NCBI RefSeq assembly: GCF_030817015.1
Contig: NZ_JAUSYS010000001.1
Span: forward strand, 1,798,001-1,862,000
DNA length: 64,000 bases
Source: Arthrobacter sp. V1I7
GTDB taxonomy: Bacteria > Actinomycetota > Actinomycetes > Actinomycetales > Micrococcaceae
Direction: 5' to 3'
A program made the translations under genes and the position numbers. Of this stretch, positions 8,699 through 16,471 are shown in pieces. The notes beneath the pieces are model-generated. The model saw only the letters and a list, made by a program, of their open reading frames with translations. It did no database searches and was not told the DNA's origin. The stretch's first letter is position 1, and every line of letters starts with the position of its first letter.

Positions 8699-9252
8699 GT
8701 CGCGTAGCGAAGCAGCACCACACCATTTCCGAACGCACGGGTTTCCACAAGGCGAAGTGGGGCGTTGGCGCCGGTCGGCTGGAACAGGCGCTTGCCGCGA
8801 CCGATCAGCACGGGGTGAACGTAGATTCTGTACTCATCGATCAGGCCAAGGTCACGGAAGGTCGCGGCGAGATCAGCGCCGCCGAGGGCCAGGTCCCCGC
8901 CTGGCTGCGCCTTGAGCGCCATCACATCGTCAACGACGACGTCCCGCACCACCGTGGTATTCCAGCCTGCTGACTCCAGCGTCCGGGAGTACACAAACTT
9001 GGGCATGTCACGCCAGATGCGGGCGAATTCGACCTCCGGTGGGGTGCTTGCCGGGTCGCTGTCCGCTGTCGGCCAGAAACCTGCCATCAGCTCGTAGGTG
9101 ACCCGGCCATGCAGGAACGCCCCCAGCGTCCGGAGCTCGTCGTTGAAGTGGCTGTGGAGTTCGTCGTCGACCCGATGCCAGCTCAGGTCCTGGCCTGGCC
9201 CTTCGAAATAGCCGTCCAGGGACACCTGCATCATCAGGATGATTTTCCGCAC
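8695..9252 (-). CDS. Dihydrofolate reductase-family (RibD C-terminal) protein
   Basis: A 185-aa soluble oxidoreductase-like protein of the DHFR/RibD-C superfamily. It has the N-terminal SLDGYFEGPGQDLSWH motif, GRVTYELM, the nucleotide-binding-like DLALGGADLAATFRDLGLIDEYR segment and a C-terminal LVETRAFGNGVVLLRY strand. Members of this subgroup in actinobacteria are usually annotated 'dihydrofolate reductase family protein' and are not housekeeping FolA; the substrate is unknown. Likely NADPH-dependent. It is the first gene of a probable three-gene minus-strand unit with the permease and the UPF0060 gene. Confidence 0.85.
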   Translation of the reverse strand: MRKIILMMQVSLDGYFEGPGQDLSWHRVDDELHSHFNDELRTLGAFLHGRVTYELMAGFWPTADSDPASTPPEVEFARIWRDMPKFVYSRTLESAGWNTTVVRDVVVDDVMALKAQPGGDLALGGADLAATFRDLGLIDEYRIYVHPVLIGRGKRLFQPTGANAPLRLVETRAFGNGVVLLRYAT

Positions 9253-9413
9253 AAGGACTCCTCCCGTTTCTACCGACTCAGCGTACGCCGTTGTCCTTGC
9301 AACCGGGGCTCGACCCGAGACTTTTCAATGGTTCAGGCTTGCGTTCGCGTCCCGCCTGGGCAACAATTCAGGAGATCCAAAGTCCTGTGCAGCTTTACAT
9401 TCGGAGGGAACGC

Positions 9414-9494
9414 ATGCCTGCGGACGTACGTCTGGCGTCAGCCATTACGGGGAGCGTTCCCGCTATCCGACATAGTCCGATATGCCGGGAATGA
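9414..9494 (+). CDS. Possible 26-aa leader peptide
   Basis: A short frame (MPADVRLASAITG...CRE) begins at an ATG preceded by GGAGGG at ideal spacing and ends at TGA 9492-9494, six bases before the ATG of the serine hydrolase. The ribosome-binding site is better than that of the downstream gene, whose own weak site GGGAATGAG lies inside this frame. That arrangement suggests translational coupling or a regulatory upstream ORF. No residue run suggestive of attenuation is obvious. Coding status is inferred from the ribosome-binding site and position only. Confidence 0.35.
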   Translation: MPADVRLASAITGSVPAIRHSPICRE

Positions 9495-9500
9495 GATCCT

Positions 9501-10556
9501 ATGGAATCGATAGACCCGCGCCCGCAACTTCGTTCCGGCCGCCGCAGACAGGGCGCCGATAGTCCGGTTCGCGGGCTGTTCCGCAACCGCCGCGCCCAAG
9601 TCCTGACGGCAGCTGCGGCGGCCTTGACCCTGCTTTCTGCGACCGCTGTCTACGCTTCCATCCAGGCAGGTCCGTCGGCTGACGCGGTAGCACCGCCGGG
9701 ATCGTCGGTCTCGGGAAGCCCGACCATACCGGGCACGGCCGACGCAGGAAGCAACGGGGGCGCCACGACAGAAGCGACCTCGCCCACTTCGGCATCGCCC
9801 GCGTCGCCGACTACGGTACCCCCGACAGCTCCGCCAGCCGCCGCCGCTCCGGACGGTGGCGCGGCGCCTTTCAGCCCCGCCTTCGATGCCCCGATCAACG
9901 CCATCATCGACGCCAACAGCCGGTACGCCGTGGGAGTGGCTCTCATAGATGTGAAGGACGGCGTGGTCCATGAATACGGCGACAAAACCAAATTTGTAGC
10001 AGCCAGTACGGCCAAGATCCTGGCGGCTGCGGCCTACTACCATCTGGTGGAAACCGGCCAGGCCTCGCTGGCCACCCGGATGGGATCGTCAACTGCCGCG
10101 GTCCAGATCCGGCAGATGGTCCAGCAGAGCAACAACGACTCGTGGGCGCTGATCCTCCGCGCCGTCGGACATCAGGGTTTGACGGCGTACGCGGCGTCGT
10201 TGGGCATCAGTTATGACCGCACCGTTAATCACCTCTCCCCGGCCGAAACAGCAAAGACGCTCTCTCTGCTGTACTCCGGCCAGCTGCTCAACCCGGAAAA
10301 TAGCCGGCAACTGCTCTCCTATATGCAGCAGACCAACTACGAGACTCTCATCCCCGCCGCGGTCCCGGCGGGCATCGAGGTCTTCCACAAGTACGGCCTG
10401 CTCTCCGGGAACCTGCACGACGCAAGCATCCTGGTCCAGGGCGACAGGGCGTTCGTTTTCGTGGTGTACACCCTCGGCCAGAGCGGGGCGGACATGCCGG
10501 CCCGCACCCGCGTCATTCATCAGCTGACGCAAACCGTGGCCGAAGGGCTGTTTTGA
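9501..10556 (+). CDS. Class A beta-lactamase-like serine hydrolase, exported
   Basis: A 351-aa protein: basic N-terminus, a membrane anchor or signal at about residues 34-56, a long Ser/Thr/Pro linker to residue 120, then a penicillin-recognising domain. SxxK is STAK (Ser169, Lys172) and SxN is SNN (Ser210, Asn212). The third motif reads KYG (297-299) instead of KTG/KSG. Similar actinobacterial proteins are annotated 'serine hydrolase'. It could be a wall-linked carboxypeptidase-like enzyme; true beta-lactamase activity is doubtful given the degenerate third motif and lack of an evident Glu166 motif. A possible leader peptide precedes it. Confidence 0.78.
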   Translation: MESIDPRPQLRSGRRRQGADSPVRGLFRNRRAQVLTAAAAALTLLSATAVYASIQAGPSADAVAPPGSSVSGSPTIPGTADAGSNGGATTEATSPTSASPASPTTVPPTAPPAAAAPDGGAAPFSPAFDAPINAIIDANSRYAVGVALIDVKDGVVHEYGDKTKFVAASTAKILAAAAYYHLVETGQASLATRMGSSTAAVQIRQMVQQSNNDSWALILRAVGHQGLTAYAASLGISYDRTVNHLSPAETAKTLSLLYSGQLLNPENSRQLLSYMQQTNYETLIPAAVPAGIEVFHKYGLLSGNLHDASILVQGDRAFVFVVYTLGQSGADMPARTRVIHQLTQTVAEGLF

Positions 10557-10671
10557 GGGGCCGTCGCTCGGCCCTGAAGAGGGTTCTCCGCCCTCGCGGG
10601 ATGGCCCGGAATGGGCTGCCCGTTCCGCGCAGGGGCGGAGAATCGTAGGCTGGATTAAGGAGGTGATTGGA

Positions 10672-10863
10672 ATGAAAGCAGCTGAAGGAGACCGCATCAT
10701 TATCCGGGGCCACACCGTGGAGTCCGCGGACCGCCACGGCGAGATTCTCGAAGTCAGGGGCGCCGACGGAGCGCCGCCGTACCATGTCAGGTTCGACGAC
10801 GGCCACGAGACAATCCTGTTTCCCGGTGGTGACTTCGTCGTCGAAAGCAGCCAGAAGGGCTAG
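10672..10863 (+). CDS. DUF1918 domain protein
   Basis: A 63-aa small soluble beta-rich protein matching DUF1918: KAAEGDRIIIRGHTVE, then DRHGEILEVRG and PPYHVRFDDGHETILFPG. Function is unknown in the family. The start at ATG 10672 is decided by AAGGAGGT seven bases upstream; a GTG nine bases earlier overlaps that site and is rejected. It stands between the serine hydrolase and the convergent DUF5129 gene. The short basic-acidic composition is typical for a cytosolic protein. Confidence 0.88.
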   Translation: MKAAEGDRIIIRGHTVESADRHGEILEVRGADGAPPYHVRFDDGHETILFPGGDFVVESSQKG

Positions 10864-10887
10864 CGACCGCCCCTTGGCGCCGCAGCC

Positions 10888-12348
10888 CTAGAACTTCGAC
10901 GAGCTGCCGGAGCCGGAGAAACTTCCGCCGCTGCTCCCGTAGCCGGTGGTGCTGCTCCCGCTGCCGCGGGCACTGGTGACACTGCTCACGCCTGTGTCAA
11001 AGCCGGAGTTAAAGGAGGACACCGAGAAGAAGTAGTAGGACGGGTAGACCGTGCCGAGGATGCTGGGCTCGTAGGTGCGGCCGTACCTGGCTTTCGGGCC
11101 GGCTTTGACCTTCTCCATTTCCTCACGCATCAGACCGGCCTCCGTTTCGTTCCGGGCGAAGCCCTCGATGACGGCGTCGGCATGGTCCTTCAGGAGTTCG
11201 GAGAGGTGCGTGCGGGCGTTCCGCAGCCGGTCGAGCGCCGTTTCGGGGGTGATGGTGCCCTCGGCGAGTTCCGAGGTCCATCGTTCCAGCTCCCGGTCAC
11301 TCTCCTCGCGGAACGACCGCAGGGCCGCAGCCGTTGTGGTGTCGCCCCCGGCGTGCCGCTTGCCGAGCATCGGCTCAAGGGCGGCGAGGTCGTTGCGGAA
11401 CGGTGCCAGCTGCCGGTCCCAGGCCGTTGCCCACGACGATCCGCGGTTGAGCAGCGCGTTGGTGTCGGCAATGACGTCGTCCAGGGCGTCCAGTTCTGCG
11501 GCAGCGTCGGCGTAGCTCCGGACCAGTTTCAGTTTGGGCCGGCGGCCCAGGTCCTTGGCGGAGAGTGCGTGTACCTGGTTGGAGAGATCCGTGGCCGTGC
11601 TGTACTTCGCCAGAAAGTTGCGGTGCTTCTCCAGTACGACGCTGCCGTAGCGTGACGATTCCGGGATGGTGCTGGCGTTGAGCTCGGTGACCGGCAGGTC
11701 CATGCTGACATTCGCGTAGCTGGCATCCCCGCGGGCGAGCTCCTTTCGGCTGCTGACCCGGGTCCGCCAGCGGACGATCAGCAAGGTTGCGGCGCCTGCC
11801 AAGGCCGCCGCCGCCGTCGTCCACGCCGTAACGACGAACGCGGTGGACCGGTACCACGGCTGGTTGATCAGCTCGGCCCCGCGCCTGATGCCTGCGATGG
11901 TGCCGTCGGTCCACTGGGCGTCACGGAGCAGATCCTTGGACGCGTTCTGGATGTCATCGCGCTGTTCAAGGCTGACCTTGCGGTCCTCGCCCATATACGT
12001 CCCCACTTGCCGGCCCACCGGGTCCAGCGCAAAGATGAAGAGCCCGTCCGCCCACTTCTGCCCGTCCGCGCTGATCCAGTCTGCATGCTCGGCGCGGGCA
12101 AAGCGAAGGACTTCCTCGTTGAGGTTGTCCGAGGCCGCTCCGTTGTAGGTGTATACGGCCACCGTGGTGGGCTGATGGAAGTCAACGGACTGCACCGCAG
12201 ACAGGAGGGTGTTGCGGTCCAGTACCCCCGCTCGGTCCTCCACCACCACGTCGGCCGGCGGGACGGCGAGTGCGGCCGTCGCGGCGCCCGTCAGCCCGAG
12301 GATCAGGCCGAGGACCATGCCGCCGAAGAGTTTCCGCATGATTCCCAT
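10888..12348 (-). CDS. DUF5129-type membrane protein with TPM-like domain
   Basis: A 486-aa predicted extracytoplasmic protein. Residues 1-28 form a signal peptide ending at ALA. A TPM-like domain follows (VVEDRAGVLDRNTL, VAVYTYNG, WADGLFIFALDPVGRQVGTYMGED), then a membrane helix near 172-192, a long helical region probably in the cytoplasm, and a Gly/Ser-rich tail ending SGSGSSSKF. The layout fits the actinobacterial DUF5129 family; function unknown. TPM domains elsewhere occur in membrane quality-control and PSII-repair proteins. The start may instead be the ATG at 12339. It lies head to head with the DedA gene. Confidence 0.75.
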   Translation of the reverse strand: MGIMRKLFGGMVLGLILGLTGAATAALAVPPADVVVEDRAGVLDRNTLLSAVQSVDFHQPTTVAVYTYNGAASDNLNEEVLRFARAEHADWISADGQKWADGLFIFALDPVGRQVGTYMGEDRKVSLEQRDDIQNASKDLLRDAQWTDGTIAGIRRGAELINQPWYRSTAFVVTAWTTAAAALAGAATLLIVRWRTRVSSRKELARGDASYANVSMDLPVTELNASTIPESSRYGSVVLEKHRNFLAKYSTATDLSNQVHALSAKDLGRRPKLKLVRSYADAAAELDALDDVIADTNALLNRGSSWATAWDRQLAPFRNDLAALEPMLGKRHAGGDTTTAAALRSFREESDRELERWTSELAEGTITPETALDRLRNARTHLSELLKDHADAVIEGFARNETEAGLMREEMEKVKAGPKARYGRTYEPSILGTVYPSYYFFSVSSFNSGFDTGVSSVTSARGSGSSTTGYGSSGGSFSGSGSSSKF

Positions 12349-12486
12349 TTGCTGAGCGTAGTGCTTGCCGAAGACGCCGTCGACGGCGGGTGGGCATCAC
12401 CGCGGGCTGCGGTTCGGCTAGGCTGGCCACACCGCCGTCCGGCTCAAGGAAGGGGCGCGCAGCCGAATGTTCGAGAATTCAATCTG

Positions 12487-13173
12487 ATGGCGGGCACCAA
12501 GGAGGCCACCAGCCCCGTTGACGACCTCACCGGGATCGTCGGTTTTGCCGCCCGCGCCGTCGACTCGCTGGGCGAGTGGGGCGTTGGTCTGTTGATGCTG
12601 GCCGAAACGGTGTTCCCGTTCATTCCGAGCGAGGCCGTTCTGCCGCTGGCGGGTTTCCTCGCCCGGCTGGGTTCAATGAACCTCCTGCTGGTCCATCTCA
12701 CGAGCACTTTAGGTGCCTACGCAGGCGCGCTGGTGCTCTACTGGCTCGGCGCGAGGCTGGGACTGGAGCGTTCGATCCGCTGGCTTTCCAGGTTGCCCCT
12801 CGTCGACCGGGAGGATTTCGAGAAGGCGGCCGGCTGGTTCATGCGGCATGGCCGGTCCGCAGTTTTCTTCGGCCGCCTGCTGCCGGGCGTGCGGAGCCTC
12901 ATTTCGCTGCCGGCCGGTGCCCAGAGGATGAACCTTGGCACCTTCAGCCTTTTCACCGTCGCGGGAAGCGGTCTCTGGAACGGCCTGCTGATCGGGCTTG
13001 GCGCCCTGCTGGGACCGCAGTACCGGCTCATCGATGAGTACACGCGCTTCCTGAACTATGCCGTCTCCGCCGCCGTGGCTTCCGTTGTCGGCTGGTTGAT
13101 CCTGAGAAGCATCCGCCGCCGACACGGCCCGCCGTCCGGGCGGGATGGGGCGCAAGGGCGCGGCGGAGCGTAA
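12487..13173 (+). CDS. DedA/SNARE-associated family membrane protein
   Basis: A 228-aa membrane protein with the DedA signature: AETVFPFIPSEAVLPLAGFLARLG, the re-entrant FGRLLPGVRSLISLPAGAQRMN segment with the conserved Arg, and several hydrophobic helices. DedA proteins help flip or recycle lipid carriers such as undecaprenyl phosphate and support membrane-potential homeostasis; which substrate applies here is not readable. ATG 12487 starts just before the first conserved part. No strong ribosome-binding site precedes it; AAGGAAGGGG lies over 30 bases upstream. The C-terminus is Arg/Gly-rich. Confidence 0.87.
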   Translation: MAGTKEATSPVDDLTGIVGFAARAVDSLGEWGVGLLMLAETVFPFIPSEAVLPLAGFLARLGSMNLLLVHLTSTLGAYAGALVLYWLGARLGLERSIRWLSRLPLVDREDFEKAAGWFMRHGRSAVFFGRLLPGVRSLISLPAGAQRMNLGTFSLFTVAGSGLWNGLLIGLGALLGPQYRLIDEYTRFLNYAVSAAVASVVGWLILRSIRRRHGPPSGRDGAQGRGGA

Positions 13174-13175
13174 GG

Positions 13176-13202
13176 GCGGCCCGCTACGAGGAAGCGGGCC
13201 GC
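13176..13202 (+). terminator. Terminator after the DedA gene
   Basis: GCGGCCCGCT and AGCGGGCCGC form a 10-bp perfect stem with a short loop, directly after the DedA stop codon. The following 95 bp to the convergent GlsB gene contain nothing I can identify. Confidence 0.7.
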
Positions 13203-13298
13203 ATCCGTAAATCCCGGATTAGGCCTGGACTGTCGGGAGCATGAGCTCTGCCGGGTCAGTTCAGGGATCCCCTGTCGGGGTCAGTAGGCCTCCAGCTT

Positions 13299-13565
13299 CT
13301 ATACCCTGCTTCTGCGGCCAGCAACGGCGCCGTAGATCAGCAGCACGATGATGGAGCCGAGGATGGCGAGAAGCCAGGTCCGCAGATCGAAGAATTCAGC
13401 AAGGCCTCCGCCGAAGATCAGAGAACCGATCCAGCCTCCCAGTAACGCGCCGACGACGCCCAGGACAAGAGTGACGACCCAGCCTCCGCCCTGCCTGCCG
13501 GGAAGGATGGCTTTAGCAATTGCTCCTGCGATAAGTCCGAGAAGGAGAAATCCGAGGATTCCCAT
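13299..13565 (-). CDS. GlsB/YeaQ/YmgE family stress-response membrane protein
   Basis: An 88-aa protein with three hydrophobic segments. The Gly-rich pattern GLIAGAIAKAILPGRQGGGW followed by GVVGALLGGWIGSLIF is diagnostic of the transglycosylase-associated (GlsB/YeaQ/YmgE) family, small membrane proteins induced by general stress in other bacteria. The ATG at 13565 has GAAAGGAAG upstream. It sits in a neighbourhood of other stress and envelope genes (DUF5129, DedA, Hsp20), which suggests but does not prove shared control. Confidence 0.92.
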   Translation of the reverse strand: MGILGFLLLGLIAGAIAKAILPGRQGGGWVVTLVLGVVGALLGGWIGSLIFGGGLAEFFDLRTWLLAILGSIIVLLIYGAVAGRRSRV

Positions 13566-13670
13566 GTCTGTACTTCCTTTCGGTCTGACGGTCGCGCAAT
13601 TGCGGCCGTAACCATGAGTTTCCCAGCATGCTTACGGGCGTTCAAGACCCTACGCTCTACGCATCGACGA

Positions 13671-13901
13671 TTAGTGGTGATCCGTGACAGATTCCCCTGC
13701 TGGGTGTTCTTCCTTTGCCGGATGCCGGGCCTGTTCCAGGTGGTGTGCCAGCTTTTCCTCAGCCTCCGCGCGCCGCTGCCCGACGATGCGCATTTGCTGA
13801 GTTGTCGGGTTTTCGTGACGGACAGAATGACCGGGCTGGCGGGCTCGTGCCGTGCCCCCCGGGACGCCGTCGGGCGGGTGAGGATCGGTGTTTTCGCTCA
13901 T
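13671..13901 (-). CDS. Small hydrophilic hypothetical protein
   Basis: A 76-aa frame rich in His, Glu, Arg and Pro (MSENTDPHPPDGVPGG, then RIVGQRRAEAEEKLAHHLEQA). The central part should form a charged helix. I recognise no family. The start at ATG 13901 is preferred over one at 13922 because the protein then begins with a plausible cytosolic N-terminus. The ribosome-binding site is weak (GGGACGA). It could be a real small stress protein or a chance frame; the neighbouring GlsB and 55-aa membrane genes share its strand. Confidence 0.4.
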   Translation of the reverse strand: MSENTDPHPPDGVPGGTARARQPGHSVRHENPTTQQMRIVGQRRAEAEEKLAHHLEQARHPAKEEHPAGESVTDHH

Positions 13902-14018
13902 AAACGAATCGTCCCACAGCACTTGTCGGAGAAGAAGAGTATATTTCGGCCGGTGCGGCCGTGCGCGCCTGTCTGCATTCCGGCCCGAGCTACCCTGATG
14001 ATTGCGGGCAGCCGGCTG

Positions 14019-14186
14019 CTACCGCGGGATGCGCCGGCCGCCGGAACGGGCCAGGATGAAGAGCAGAACGGCGGTCACCAGAAGAACCGGCGCGATCCAA
14101 AGGAGAAACGAGACCGCCTGGATGGTGCCACCGAGAAGGAGAGCGACGATGGCCAACACGCCGACGATCCAGATCAACCTATTCAT
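14019..14186 (-). CDS. 55-aa two-helix membrane protein
   Basis: A short gene encoding MNRLIWIVGVLAIVALLLGG followed by a second hydrophobic helix (SFLLWIAPVLLVTAVLLFIL) and a basic tail ARSGGRRIPR. Two transmembrane segments with a cytoplasmic positive tail are clear. AGGAA lies five bases upstream of the ATG. No family is recognised with confidence. The position, same strand and tight spacing between Hsp20 and the other small stress genes suggest a membrane stress role, which is inference. Confidence 0.7.
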   Translation of the reverse strand: MNRLIWIVGVLAIVALLLGGTIQAVSFLLWIAPVLLVTAVLLFILARSGGRRIPR

Positions 14187-14242
14187 GACGTTCCTGTCTT
14201 TGCTCCGCTGAACAGATCCTTGTGGTTTGCCGGCGTTGGCCG

Positions 14243-14794
14243 CTAAACCTGATCAAATGGACTCTGTCGGGGTGCGGACGGTCCGCCGGTGGCCGGTGGG
14301 GTGGCGTCGGAATGCCCTGGCGCGGTGGCTTCGCTGGTGGTGTCAGACGTGCCTAAGCCCACTGACTCTTCACCAGAGGCTGTGGCCGTGCGGCTCACGG
14401 GGACCTTTCGGCTGGGACTGGCAGCTTGTTCCGGTGTGGGAACGCGGACTTCGAGGACGCCATCGGTATACGACGCCTTGATGTCTTCCTCCCTTGTGCC
14501 CTGCGGCAACTGGATACTGCGTGTGAACGCGCCATACTGGAATTCGGAGCGGTAGTTGTGCTTGCCCCTGTACTCCGACCTTTCCTCACGCCTGGCCTCG
14601 ATGGTGAGCGTAGTGCCCGAGACGGTGATATCGACGTCCCGCTCGGGGTCAATTCCGGGCAGTTCGGCCCGGACCACCATTGTTGAGCCGTCCTGGAATT
14701 CCTCGACCCGGAGCATGGATCCGGTCTCGCCGTGCAAGAATCGGCGGAATGGCTCGGGCACATCGAAAGGGACGTGCCGCATGATGTCGCTCAT
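14243..14794 (-). CDS. Hsp20/alpha-crystallin small heat-shock protein
   Basis: A 183-aa small heat-shock chaperone that binds unfolding proteins without ATP. The alpha-crystallin domain spans about residues 25-118: MVVRAELPGIDPERDVDITVS, LTIEARREERSEYR, the AFTRSIQLPQGTREEDIKASY segment and the terminal GVLEVRVPTPEQ. An unusually long Ser/Thr/Ala/Pro-rich tail of about 60 residues follows, without a clear IxI motif. No HAIR (HspR) or CIRCE element was seen upstream, so its control differs from classical regulons or lies farther away. Confidence 0.92.
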   Translation of the reverse strand: MSDIMRHVPFDVPEPFRRFLHGETGSMLRVEEFQDGSTMVVRAELPGIDPERDVDITVSGTTLTIEARREERSEYRGKHNYRSEFQYGAFTRSIQLPQGTREEDIKASYTDGVLEVRVPTPEQAASPSRKVPVSRTATASGEESVGLGTSDTTSEATAPGHSDATPPATGGPSAPRQSPFDQV

Positions 14795-14962
14795 GATTTC
14801 CTCCCGGGGATAAAAAGAAGTTGGCCGACGATGATGGGCTAGTGGCGTCGCCCAGCCGGTATCAGTAAAGCTACGCCTGCGGCCGAATATCCGAAAGGGA
14901 GTCTTAACGCCGATCGGCTAACCTCCGGCCCGAAGCGTGGGCGTGTATATCCGGTCTCCCCG

Positions 14963-14991
14963 TTGACGGAGTAAGTTGCGCTGTGTAGCCG
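14963..14991 (+). promoter_or_regulatory. Putative sigma-70-type promoter for the gene at 15053
   Basis: TTGACG at 14963-14968 is followed after 17 bp by TAGCCG at 14986-14991. The -35 is close to consensus; the -10 has the TA start but lacks the final T. It would give a leader of about 55 nt. Confidence 0.35.
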
Positions 14992-15052
14992 GTAATCCGG
15001 CGTACCTCCCGGGCGGCCGGGAGCTGACTGTAGACCTGAAGAGGGCGAGTGC

Positions 15053-15742
15053 ATGACAGCTAAGCTCAGCGGTGCAGCGGGACTGGCGTTTGCCGCCGTG
15101 TTCAAAGCGATTAAGATCCTGCGCCCAGACCGGCCCATACATCCCTCGGGGGTTGCTTTGACCGGTACCATCGAAAGGCGCCCCGGCGACACAGCGAGCG
15201 GAATCAGCTGGATCGACTCCCCGGGCACCGACCAGGTGACTGCCCGGTTATCACGGTCCCTCGGCACGCCGCCGGGCTGGCCGGACGTCATCGGACTGGC
15301 CATACGAATAACCACGGAGGCCGGGCCTGCGGACGTTCTGCTGGCTTCCACACTGCTGCCGTGGCCCGGCCGCGTCTTGCTCATTCCCCACCGCCATGCC
15401 AGCAGGAGTAACCTGACCTCGCTCATGCCTTACAAAGGGGCTAGCGGCCCGGTCCTGCTGGCGGCGCGCACGGAACCAGGAAATCCGAGCCTTCCCGCTG
15501 CACCGGACGGCTTCCGCAAAATGCTGGGTGGCGGAACATGGACCCTGGGCCTTTATCACGCCCGGCCCACCCGGCGCTGGATCCGCTTCGGCACCCTCAC
15601 CCTTGCCCTTGATCCTGATACAGCGGACACCGCAACGCGGTTTGATCCGCTGGTTAACACGCTGCCGGGCGCAGGAAATTACCGATGGGCGAGCAGGCTC
15701 CGTGAGCCGTCGTACTCCGCTGCCCGGAAGCCGCTGGGGTAG
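15053..15742 (+). CDS. Conserved actinobacterial protein, catalase-like, function unknown
   Basis: A 229-aa soluble protein of a family often labelled 'phosphodiesterase' in actinobacteria without evidence I know of. The segments RPIHPSGVALTGTIER, ARLSRSLGTPPGWPDVIGLAIRI and the closing REPSYSAARKPLG recall the catalase-related fold (HPxGV at the start, a G.A.R. strand). A distal heme ligand Tyr motif is not apparent and the protein is less than half catalase size. Enzymatic function should therefore not be assumed. The ATG at 15053 has GAGGGCG upstream. It lies alone, divergent from Hsp20. Confidence 0.6.
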   Translation: MTAKLSGAAGLAFAAVFKAIKILRPDRPIHPSGVALTGTIERRPGDTASGISWIDSPGTDQVTARLSRSLGTPPGWPDVIGLAIRITTEAGPADVLLASTLLPWPGRVLLIPHRHASRSNLTSLMPYKGASGPVLLAARTEPGNPSLPAAPDGFRKMLGGGTWTLGLYHARPTRRWIRFGTLTLALDPDTADTATRFDPLVNTLPGAGNYRWASRLREPSYSAARKPLG

Positions 15743-15778
15743 CATCCGCGAGCCCTGCCGGGACTCTGCCTGGAACGG

Positions 15779-16471
15779 TCAGCCGGTGGCCGGGGCGTCC
15801 TGACCGTACTCGGCCGATATCAGGATGGGGAGGTGGTCGGAGGCGCCGCGGGGGAGGGTTTCGACATTTTCGATCACAAGGCCCTGCGACGTGGCGAAGT
15901 CGAAGTGTCCCTTAAAGACCTTGTACCGTGTGTAGGTCCGCCGGTCGCTGAGGGTCAGGTCGTAACCGGCGTCTTTCATCTGGGCGGTGAGGTACTTGGT
16001 GAAAAACGGGTAGTTGAAGTCACCCACCATGAGCGACATCAGGCCGCCGCCCATGCTGAGCAGTTCGGCGTGCGCCGCGTGGATCTGGTTTCGCCGGAGC
16101 GAATTCGAGGCGGTCAGCGGGGCCGCATGGAACGACGCGATGACGAGATCGTGGTCCGTTTCCCTGTCGATCACGCGTGTGCCGATGAGGCGCTCGTGCG
16201 CGGGCGACAGGATGCGGTCATGCATGGACTTCTTGAGCGCGAAGGTCTTGGTTTCATAGGCAGTGAACCGGCTCATGCGGTAGTAGATCGCCAGTCCCAG
16301 CCGGTTGCCCTTGGTGGCATCGGCCAGGTGCAGATCGCCGATGGTTTCCGGTAGATCCTTGGTGTCGCATTCCTGGAGGCACAAGGCGTCAATCTCGAAA
16401 TCGCGGGCCAGATCAATCAGCTCACCACTGGCCTTGTGCTTACGGAGGTTGTAACTGATGACTCGGATCAG
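15779..16471 (-). CDS. Endonuclease/exonuclease/phosphatase family protein, probable CTG start
   Basis: A 230-aa hydrolase-like protein of the EEP superfamily. Visible motifs are VISYNLRKHKA at the start, ALCLQECD (metal-binding Glu), GTRVIDRETDH, VGDFNYPFF (GDFN core) and GASDHLPILIS (terminal SDH). The domain begins upstream of the first ATG (16384): the reading frame from 16471 encodes the first strand and the catalytic Glu region. No ATG, GTG or TTG occurs in frame there. CTG at 16469-16471, preceded by GAAGAGGTG at good spacing, is the best start. Substrate (nucleic acid, sugar-phosphate or lipid) is unknown. Confidence 0.82.
   Translation of the reverse strand: MIRVISYNLRKHKASGELIDLARDFEIDALCLQECDTKDLPETIGDLHLADATKGNRLGLAIYYRMSRFTAYETKTFALKKSMHDRILSPAHERLIGTRVIDRETDHDLVIASFHAAPLTASNSLRRNQIHAAHAELLSMGGGLMSLMVGDFNYPFFTKYLTAQMKDAGYDLTLSDRRTYTRYKVFKGHFDFATSQGLVIENVETLPRGASDHLPILISAEYGQDAPATG

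Noticed and set aside
12007..12486. N-terminal extension of the DedA protein
   Set aside because: The extra 160 codons overlap the DUF5129 gene in antisense and precede the DedA N-terminus; the start at 12487 is sufficient.
14795..15052. HAIR or CIRCE operator for the Hsp20 gene
   Set aside because: Neither CTTGAGT-N7-ACTCAAG nor TTAGCACTC-N9-GAGTGCTAA is present between the Hsp20 gene and its divergent neighbour.
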